DNA of 64,000 nt from Curvibacter cyanobacteriorum. GTDB lineage: Bacteria; Pseudomonadota; Gammaproteobacteria; Burkholderiales; Burkholderiaceae_C. Under the pieces are notes generated by a model that was not told the origin of the DNA, ran no database searches, and worked only from the letters and a program-made list of their open reading frames with translations. A program made the translations under genes and the position numbers. Positions 58,047 through 64,000 of the stretch are shown here, one piece after another (the first letter of the stretch is position 1; each line of letters begins with the position of its first letter). The stretch covers positions 558,001 through 622,000 of the forward strand of contig NZ_JAQSIP010000001.1 of NCBI RefSeq assembly GCF_028649475.1, in the 5' to 3' direction.

Positions 58047-58481
58047 TCAAATGGCCTGCAGCACCAGCCGGTTGCCCACCACCTCAACGATGCGGTGGGG
58101 GCCTGGGGCGGCCACCGGGGCCGTCGGGCTGGCACGCCATTCGGCGCTCCAGGTGGCGCCACGGTACTGCACGGTGGCGCGGCCGTCGCTCTCCCAGTGG
58201 CTGACCTGGACGGTGGACCCAATGTCCAGATTCACGTCGGGGTTCTGTCCCGCGGGGGCTTCGGCGGGGTGGCGGCGGCGCCAAAGGTGCCAGGCCAGCA
58301 CCAGGGCACCGCCTGTGAAGGCCGCGATCAGCACCTGGCTGCTGAGGCTGGCACCGGCCCAGCTGGCCAAGGCCCCGGCCATCAATCCAAAGGCGACCAG
58401 CAGGAGATAGAAGGTCGATGTCAGCAACTCGGCCAGCACGGCCAGCCCGGTCAGCACACACCAAACAGTGAAAGGGGTCAT
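58047..58481 (-). CDS. NfeD-family membrane protein
   Basis: 144 residues: three hydrophobic helices (VWCVLTGLAVLAELLTSTFY, LLVAFGLMAGALASWAGA, QVLIAAFTGGALVLAWHLW) and a C-terminal OB-fold (about 85-144: VNLDIGSTVQVSHWESDGRA, EVVGNRLVLQAI). This is the short NfeD1b type, without the ClpP-like protease domain. Partner of the SPFH protein downstream; the pair is thought to organise membrane microdomains or quality control. Confidence 0.92.
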   Translation of the reverse strand: MTPFTVWCVLTGLAVLAELLTSTFYLLLVAFGLMAGALASWAGASLSSQVLIAAFTGGALVLAWHLWRRRHPAEAPAGQNPDVNLDIGSTVQVSHWESDGRATVQYRGATWSAEWRASPTAPVAAPGPHRIVEVVGNRLVLQAI

Positions 58482-58639
58482 GAAGGATCCTGGTGGAGGG
58501 GCGGTGGGGCCTCAAGGCCTGTCTTGCTGGCACCACATTTTTAGGGAAAAAACGGGCTTGTCAAAAGTGAGGAATCAATATTCCTTACACTTCGCGCCTG
58601 TTTCTCATTTAAAGCCCAGTTCCGCCCCCGGAGGTCCGC

Positions 58640-60910
58640 ATGAAATTTCGCTTCCCCATTGTCATCATCGATGAGGACTTCCGTTCTGAAAATACCTCGG
58701 GCCTGGGCATCCGCGCCTTGGCCCAGGCCATTGAATCCGAGGGCTTTGAAGTGCTGGGCGTCACCAGCTACGGTGACCTGAGCCAGTTTGCCCAGCAACA
58801 AAGCCGGGCCAGCGCCTTCATTTTGTCGATCGACGACGAGGAATTCACCCCCGGTCCGGACCTGGACCCCGCGGTGCTGAACCTGCGCAGCTTCATCGAC
58901 GAAGTGCGCCGCAAGAACCTCGATGTGCCGATCTACATCTACGGCGAAACCAAGACCTCGCGCCACCTGCCCAACGACATCCTGCGCGAGCTGCACGGCT
59001 TCATCCACATGTTCGAGGATACGCCCGAGTTCGTGGCCCGCCACATCATCCGCGAAGCCAAGAGCTACCTCGAAGGCGTGCAGCCGCCGTTCTTCAAGGC
59101 GCTGCTCGACTACGCCGAGGACGGTTCGTACTCCTGGCACTGCCCGGGTCACTCGGGGGGCGTGGCTTTCCTGAAGAGCCCAGTGGGCCAGATGTACCAC
59201 CAGTTCTACGGCGAGAACATGCTGCGCGCCGACGTTTGCAACGCGGTCGAAGAACTGGGCCAACTGCTGGACCACAACGGCGCCATCGGCGAGAGCGAGC
59301 GCAACGCCGCGCGCATCTTCAATGCCGACCACTGCTTCTTTGTCACCAACGGCACCAGCACCAGCAACAAGATGGTCTGGCACCACACGGTGGCCCCGGG
59401 CGATGTGGTGGTGGTGGACCGCAACTGCCACAAGTCCATCCTGCACTCGATCATCATGACCGGGGCCATCCCGGTGTTCCTGAAGCCGACGCGCAACCAC
59501 TTCGGCATCATCGGCCCGATCCCGCAGAGTGAATTCACGCCCGAATCGATCCAGGCCAAGATCAAGGCCAACCCGCTGCTCAAGGGCGTCGACCCGAAGA
59601 AGGTCAAGCCGCGCATCCTGACCATCACGCAGTCGACCTACGACGGCGTGCTCTACAACACCGAGACCATCAAGGGCATGCTCGACGGCTACGTCGAGAA
59701 CCTGCACTTTGACGAGGCCTGGCTGCCTCACGCGGCCTTCCACCCCTTCTACGGTCCCTACCACGCGATGGGCAAGAAGCGCGCTCGGCCCAAGGAAAGC
59801 GTGGTCTACGCCACCCAGTCCATCCACAAGCTGCTGGCCGGCATCAGCCAGGCCAGCCATGTGCTGGTGCAAGACTCGCAAAACACCAAGCTGGACCGCC
59901 ACCTCTTCAATGAGGCCTACCTGATGCACACCAGCACCAGCCCGCAGTACAGCATCATCGCCAGCTGCGATGTGGCCGCGGCCATGATGGAGCCGCCCGG
60001 CGGCACCGCGCTGGTCGAGGAAAGCATTGCCGAGGCGCTCGACTTCCGCCGCGCCATGCGCAAGGTGGACGACGAGTACGGCAAGGACTGGTGGTTCAAG
60101 GTCTGGGGCCCCGAGAAGCTGGTCGACGACGGCATTGGCCGCGCCACCGACTGGATCATCAAGGCCGACGGCAAGTCGGCCAAGTGGCACGGCTTTGGCA
60201 AGATCGCTGACGGCTTCAACATGCTCGACCCCATCAAGTCGACCATCGTGACGCCGGGCCTGGACCTGAACGGCAAGTTCGCCAAGACTGGCATCCCGGC
60301 CAGCATCGTGACCAAGTTCCTGGCCGAGCACGGCGTGATCGTCGAGAAGACGGGCCTGTACAGCTTCTTCATCATGTTCACCATCGGCATCACCAAGGGC
60401 CGCTGGAACTCGCTGCTGACCGCGCTGCAGCAGTTCAAGGACGACTACGAGAAGAACCAGCCGATGTGGCGCATCCTGCCCGAGTTCTGCCAAAAGAACC
60501 GCCGCTACGAGCGCATGGGCCTGCGCGACCTGTGCCAGCACGTGCACGAGCTGTACGCCAAGTACGACATCGCCCGCCTGACCACCGAGATGTACCTCAG
60601 CGACCACACCCCGGCCATGAAGCCGTCGGATGCGTTCGCCCACATCGCCCAGCGCAAGACCGAGCGTGTGGAGATCGACCACCTCGAAGGCCGCATCACC
60701 ACCAGCCTGGTGACGCCGTACCCGCCGGGCATCCCGCTGCTGATCCCGGGCGAAGTGTTCAACAAGAAGATCGTCGACTACCTCAAGTTCTCGCGCGAAT
60801 TCAACGCCCAGTGCCCGGGTTTCGAGACCGACATCCACGGCCTGGTCGAGGAAGTGGACGCCGACGGCAAGAAGCACTACTTCGCGGACTGCATCAAGCA
60901 AGACGCCTGA
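58640..60910 (+). CDS. Ornithine/lysine/arginine decarboxylase family protein
   Basis: PLP-dependent fold-I decarboxylase of 756 residues. The N-terminal receiver-like wing domain (1 to about 140) is followed by the PLP domain with SWHCPGHSGGVAF, NGTSTSNKMVWH, LHFDEAWLPHAAFHPFY and Schiff-base Lys397 in TQSIHKLLAGISQ, then the C-terminal domain with TPYPPGIPLLIPGE. Length and domains match inducible-type AdiA/LdcI proteins; the substrate cannot be decided from sequence. Without an antiporter gene next to it, a biosynthetic polyamine role is more likely than acid resistance (inference). GGAGG precedes the ATG. Confidence 0.92.
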   Translation: MKFRFPIVIIDEDFRSENTSGLGIRALAQAIESEGFEVLGVTSYGDLSQFAQQQSRASAFILSIDDEEFTPGPDLDPAVLNLRSFIDEVRRKNLDVPIYIYGETKTSRHLPNDILRELHGFIHMFEDTPEFVARHIIREAKSYLEGVQPPFFKALLDYAEDGSYSWHCPGHSGGVAFLKSPVGQMYHQFYGENMLRADVCNAVEELGQLLDHNGAIGESERNAARIFNADHCFFVTNGTSTSNKMVWHHTVAPGDVVVVDRNCHKSILHSIIMTGAIPVFLKPTRNHFGIIGPIPQSEFTPESIQAKIKANPLLKGVDPKKVKPRILTITQSTYDGVLYNTETIKGMLDGYVENLHFDEAWLPHAAFHPFYGPYHAMGKKRARPKESVVYATQSIHKLLAGISQASHVLVQDSQNTKLDRHLFNEAYLMHTSTSPQYSIIASCDVAAAMMEPPGGTALVEESIAEALDFRRAMRKVDDEYGKDWWFKVWGPEKLVDDGIGRATDWIIKADGKSAKWHGFGKIADGFNMLDPIKSTIVTPGLDLNGKFAKTGIPASIVTKFLAEHGVIVEKTGLYSFFIMFTIGITKGRWNSLLTALQQFKDDYEKNQPMWRILPEFCQKNRRYERMGLRDLCQHVHELYAKYDIARLTTEMYLSDHTPAMKPSDAFAHIAQRKTERVEIDHLEGRITTSLVTPYPPGIPLLIPGEVFNKKIVDYLKFSREFNAQCPGFETDIHGLVEEVDADGKKHYFADCIKQDA

Positions 60911-60993
60911 GCCCTCGCCCGCGCGGCGCTGGACGGGCTGTCACCAGCCCAAGTGCCCCGCGGCCGCAGCGGCCATGTCCGCAGCCACCCGCG

Positions 60994-61917
60994 TCACAGC
61001 GAGGCGTCGGGCAGCGCGCGCAAAAAGGTCGCGAACCGCGGCACACCGCCAGGGTGCAGGCCCTGGTAGCGAAAACTCACCCACGAACCGATTGCCGGCG
61101 GTTGCAGCCTCAGCGCCTCGGGCAGGCCGCTGCCCAGGCGCAGGCGGTGGCCGTCCTGGGTCTGCACCAGCAGGGCGCCCGCCTGGCCCCGCCAGGCGCC
61201 TTTGCCGGGCAGGACCTGCACCACGCGGGCTTCGGCGTCCTCAAACGGCTTGTACTTCAGGACATCGGGGGAGCGCCCCGCGCGGTACAGGCCACTGCCC
61301 CGGTGCAAGACCAGCCCCTCGCCCCCGTGGGCCACGACCTCGTCCAACCAGGCTTTGACCTGGGCCACCGAGCTGGCCGGTTGCTGGGCCACAGCCTGCA
61401 AGGTGGCCGCCGCCTCGGCGCCTTGGGCATGGGCCTGGTTCAAGCGGGTCTGCAGCGTGTCCAGGCGCCCTTGGGCACCGCCAAATGGGGTGGGCACGGT
61501 CGGGGCATCGAACACCATCAGGCGCAGGCCTGACCAGGCGGGGCTGCCAGGGCCGTCACGCACGGCCGCGACGCTTTGCAGGAACAAGCCCGGCCCCGCC
61601 CACAGCTCGCCGTCGAGCGGCAGCGTCGGCCAGCCCTGGGTGAACTGCGCTGGGGGTTGGATTAGGCGGCCACTGCGGGTCCACAGCTGTTCGCCATCCC
61701 AGCGCGCCCGCACGCCGTCAAGCTTTTCGCTGACCCAAAAACCGTCCACCGCCTGCCCCGGCGGGTAGCGGCTGGCGAGCATCAAGGCGGTGGGGAGGGC
61801 TGGGGGCCGGGCCTGCACCAGGCTACTCACGCTGGCGAGGACGAGCAGGGCGTTGCGCCGGCTCGGTGGGGACAAGGACGGCAGGGCCGACCGGGGACGC
61901 GTTCGAAGTTCGGACAT
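60994..61917 (-). CDS. Small exported ATP-dependent DNA ligase (LigE type)
   Basis: 307 residues. The N-terminal signal has a twin-arginine-like SRRNALLVL and ends SSLVQA, so the enzyme is likely periplasmic. Motif I is EKLDGVRA (Lys65), then LDGELWAG (III), HGGEGLVLH (IV) and VLKYKPFEDAEARVV (V/Va), followed by an OB domain. Minimal Lig E ligases lack a DNA-binding extension and occur in Neisseria, Haemophilus, Vibrio and betaproteobacteria, where they are linked to competence or biofilm DNA. GAGGAG six bases before the ATG lies inside a small hairpin. No competence genes are adjacent. Confidence 0.88.
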   Translation of the reverse strand: MSELRTRPRSALPSLSPPSRRNALLVLASVSSLVQARPPALPTALMLASRYPPGQAVDGFWVSEKLDGVRARWDGEQLWTRSGRLIQPPAQFTQGWPTLPLDGELWAGPGLFLQSVAAVRDGPGSPAWSGLRLMVFDAPTVPTPFGGAQGRLDTLQTRLNQAHAQGAEAAATLQAVAQQPASSVAQVKAWLDEVVAHGGEGLVLHRGSGLYRAGRSPDVLKYKPFEDAEARVVQVLPGKGAWRGQAGALLVQTQDGHRLRLGSGLPEALRLQPPAIGSWVSFRYQGLHPGGVPRFATFLRALPDASL

Positions 61918-61922
61918 GCTGC

Positions 61923-61937
61923 ACTCCTCTCAGGAGT
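61923..61937 (-). promoter_or_regulatory. Hairpin sequestering the ligase ribosome-binding site
   Basis: On the mRNA, ACTCCT-GAG-AGGAGT folds into a 6-bp stem with a three-base loop, and the AGGAG arm is the Shine-Dalgarno, six bases from the ATG at 61917. The structure would reduce translation until melted by a ribosome, factor or temperature. Confidence 0.5.
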
Positions 61938-62033
61938 TCATGAAGCCCGGGCCCCTGGCGTCGTTGGGGGCGGAGGCCGGGCCAAGCACCGGGCCCGGGA
62001 CATCCGGACCGCGGCCTCGCCCGATTGTGTCGC

Positions 62034-62837
62034 TCAGGCCTTGTCGGTGGGCTCGGCGATGCCGCCGACCACCTGGCTAAAGCCACCGTCCACGTAGGTG
62101 ATTTCGGCGCTCACGCCGGCGGCCAGGTCGCTCATCAGGAAAGCGGCCACGTTGCCCACGTCCTCGATCGTCACGTTGCGGCGGATCGGCGAGTTCTCGG
62201 CCACCACCGACAGGATCTTGCCGAAGCCCTTGATGCCGCTGGCGGCCAGGGTCTTGATGGGGCCGGCCGAGATGCCGTTGGCGCGCAGGCCGCGGTTCTT
62301 GGCCCCCAGCGATTCGGCCAGGTAGCGCACCGAAGCCTCCAGGCTGGCCTTGGCCAGGCCCATGGTGTTGTAGTTGGGCACGGTGCGGATGGCGCCCAGG
62401 TAAGTCAGGGTCAGCAGGGCCGACTTGTCATTGAGGTAGGGCAGGGCGGCCTTGGCCATCGCCGGGAAGCTGTAGGCGCTGATGTCATGGGCCACCTTGA
62501 AGCCGTCGCGGCTCAGGCCGTCCAGGAAGTCGCCAGCGATGGCTTCGCGCGGGGCGTAGCCGATGCTGTGCACAAAGCCGTCAAAGGTGGGCCAGTGGGC
62601 CGACAGGTCGGCGAACAGCTTCTCGATCTGGGCGTCGTCACCGACATCGCAATCAAAGACCAGCGTGGAGCCGAAATCAGCGGCGAACTCGGTGATGCGG
62701 TCCTTGAAGCGCTCGCCCACGTAGCTGAAGGCCAGCTCGGCGCCTTGTTCATGGCAGGCCTTGGCGATGCCGTAGGCGATGGAACGGTTGGACAGCACGC
62801 CGGTGATCAGCAGCTTCTTGCCGGTGAGGAAACCCAT
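62034..62837 (-). CDS. fabI: Enoyl-[acyl-carrier-protein] reductase FabI (NADH)
   Basis: Last step of each fatty-acid elongation cycle; target of triclosan. 267 residues, Rossmann-type short-chain reductase with [15 protein letters not shown], the active-site [19 protein letters not shown] (Tyr and Lys of the YxxMxxxK motif), [12 protein letters not shown] and [23 protein letters not shown] is eight bases before ATG 62837; the longer open frame upstream belongs to the divergent yejA region. A GC-rich inverted repeat (61946-61954 and 61991-61999) after the stop might help termination. Confidence 0.97.
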   Translation of the reverse strand: MGFLTGKKLLITGVLSNRSIAYGIAKACHEQGAELAFSYVGERFKDRITEFAADFGSTLVFDCDVGDDAQIEKLFADLSAHWPTFDGFVHSIGYAPREAIAGDFLDGLSRDGFKVAHDISAYSFPAMAKAALPYLNDKSALLTLTYLGAIRTVPNYNTMGLAKASLEASVRYLAESLGAKNRGLRANGISAGPIKTLAASGIKGFGKILSVVAENSPIRRNVTIEDVGNVAAFLMSDLAAGVSAEITYVDGGFSQVVGGIAEPTDKA

Positions 62838-62987
62838 TCTTGTTCTCCAGGTCGAAGCCCGGCGAATGCGCGCCGGGCGAAAGTTGCGGGACAGCCACGC
62901 CAGCAGGGGCCGACAAGGCCCGGCGCCAGGGCAGGTCGCTTGCGGCGGCTGCCCGGCATTGCGGCGGGAGTAGGGCAGAATTGTCTC

Positions 62988-64000
62988 ATGCGTTTTCTGT
63001 CTCTCCTGGCCCCCGGCCTGGGCCTGTCTTTCTCCCTCGCGTGCGGGGCGGCATGGGCTGCCCACGGCTATGCCTTGTGGGGCACGCCCAAGTACCCGGT
63101 CGACTTTGACCATTTCAACTACGTCAACCCGGCCGCGCCCAAGGGCGGCGAGTTGCGCTTGGTCAGCAACCTGCGCACCTCGACCTTTGACAAGTACAAC
63201 CCGTTCACCCTCAAAGGCTCGGCGCCGGCCTACCTCAGCGGCCTGATGTTCGATTCGCTGCTGGCGGGGGCGCTCGATGAAACCGGTGCCGCCTACGGTT
63301 TGCTGGCCAGCGATGTGCAGGTGGCCGCCGACGGCCTCAGCGCCACCTTTGTGCTGCGCCCTGAGGCGCGCTTCCACAATGGCGACCCGGTGCTGGCCGA
63401 GGACGTGAAGTTCAGCTACGACACGCTGATGGGCCGTTACACCTCGCCCAGCTACAAGACCGTGCTGGCCGACGTGGCCGGCCTCGATGTGCTGGGCCCG
63501 CGCACGGTGCGCTACCGCTTCAAGAAGCCCAACCGCGAGCTGCCCCTGACGGTGGGGGGGCTGCCGGTGTTCAGTCACCGCTGGGGTGAGGTGAACGGGC
63601 AGGCCAAGCCCTTTGATCAGGTGGTGACCGACATCCCCATCGGCTCGGGCCCCTACCGCATCGGCCCGGTGCGTTTTGGCAAGGACATCACCTACGTGCG
63701 TGACCCGCAGTACTGGGCGCGCGACCTCAACGTGCGGCGTGGCACCGCCAACTTTGACCGCATCACGGTCAAGATCTACAAGGACAACACCGCTAAGCTC
63801 GAGGCCCTGAAGGCCGGCGAGTTTGACCTGATGCGCTTCTTCTCGGCCGGCGACTGGGCGCGCCGTGTCACCGGCAAGCGCTTCGACTCGGGTGAACTGG
63901 TCAAGGGCGAGTTCCGGCACCGCCTGCCCGCCGGCTTCCAGAGCTATGTGCTCAACACCCGCCGCCCGTTGCTGCAGGACGTGCGGGTGCGCGAGGCCCT
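62988..64000 (+). CDS. YejA-like peptide-binding protein of an ABC importer (3' end outside window)
   Basis: Frame open from ATG 62988 to the window edge, 337 codons of an expected about 600. Signal peptide ([19 protein letters not shown]) then [20 protein letters not shown] and [14 protein letters not shown], the hallmark start of the YejA/MppA-type SBP_bac_5 proteins; further on [10 protein letters not shown]-like [15 protein letters not shown] and [11 protein letters not shown]. Binds peptides or microcin-C-like compounds for YejBEF, which probably follow outside the window. Divergent from fabI with 150 bases between. The call needs the missing part for full confidence. Confidence 0.9.
   Translation, partial: MRFLSLLAPGLGLSFSLACGAAWAAHGYALWGTPKYPVDFDHFNYVNPAAPKGGELRLVSNLRTSTFDKYNPFTLKGSAPAYLSGLMFDSLLAGALDETGAAYGLLASDVQVAADGLSATFVLRPEARFHNGDPVLAEDVKFSYDTLMGRYTSPSYKTVLADVAGLDVLGPRTVRYRFKKPNRELPLTVGGLPVFSHRWGEVNGQAKPFDQVVTDIPIGSGPYRIGPVRFGKDITYVRDPQYWARDLNVRRGTANFDRITVKIYKDNTAKLEALKAGEFDLMRFFSAGDWARRVTGKRFDSGELVKGEFRHRLPAGFQSYVLNTRRPLLQDVRVREA

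Overview
The window reads as chromosomal DNA of a GC-rich betaproteobacterium of the order Burkholderiales, most likely family Comamonadaceae. This is inferred from gene order (purD-hemF-nadD-rsfS-rlmH-maf-rng; rimP-nusA-infB-rbfA-truB-typA; smpB/ratA-rnfH-guaB-guaA), from protein style such as the RimP and RsfS sequences, and from an AGCTA-N9-TAGCT repeat of a kind I associate with that family. No species is claimed. Nearly all of the window is core or near-core chromosome. I see no prophage, CRISPR array, intact insertion sequence or plasmid function.

Layout. 1-6.8 kb: a tightly packed plus-strand run from purD (cut by the window edge) through hemF, nadD, rsfS, rlmH, maf and rng to an aldose-1-epimerase-like gene. 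7.0-12.6 kb: minus-strand msbA-type transporter, then divergent tolB-pal-cpoB and tcdA, which complete the Tol-Pal envelope set apart from tolQRA, ending at tRNA-Lys(UUU) and its terminator. 12.8-16.8 kb: an O-acyltransferase, a di-haem c4-type plus a tri-haem cytochrome c, and a small thioredoxin. 16.8-25.3 kb: the translation operon rimP-nusA-infB-rbfA-truB-typA, with a promoter followed by an intrinsic-terminator hairpin in its leader. 25.3-26.3 kb: a lower-GC patch with an apparent IS21-family terminal remnant and a GNAT acetyltransferase.

26.4-33.3 kb (minus strand): cyoA-cyoB-cyoC-cyoD (bo3-type quinol oxidase), a SURF1-like assembly factor and the redox two-component pair regB-regA, in one direction. 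This suggests that the oxidase and the regulator sensing quinone redox state are expressed together. 33.5-37 kb: an MFS transporter, an EamA transporter and a 3-hydroxyisobutyryl-CoA hydrolase-like protein. 37-39 kb: a lipoprotein/ECF-sigma/anti-sigma module. 39-44.4 kb: smpB, ratA-rnfH, a DUF4124 protein, guaB and guaA. 44.6-47.9 kb: a TonB siderophore receptor with a FecI-type sigma factor and Fur-box-like sites, but no FecR. 48-50.6 kb: an SMR efflux protein and a second module of DUF3455 protein, ECF sigma and RskA-type anti-sigma. 50.7-55.7 kb: two chemoreceptors separated by a membrane protein, a 63-residue protein and tRNA-Ser(GGA). 55.7-58.5 kb: an unrecognised exported protein bracketed by two diverged copies of a 116-bp non-coding element containing DnaA-box-like sequence, then an SPFH/NfeD pair. 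58.6-64 kb: an Orn/Lys/Arg decarboxylase, a small exported ATP-dependent DNA ligase, fabI and the start of a YejA-like peptide-binding protein cut by the window edge.

I did not find a clearly new multi-gene system. The observation I rate highest is the duplicated 116-bp element (55739-55854 and 56771-56886). Next are the rimP leader terminator, the FecI/TonB pair lacking FecR, the hairpin over the ribosome-binding site of the exported ligase, and the palindromes upstream of the first chemoreceptor.
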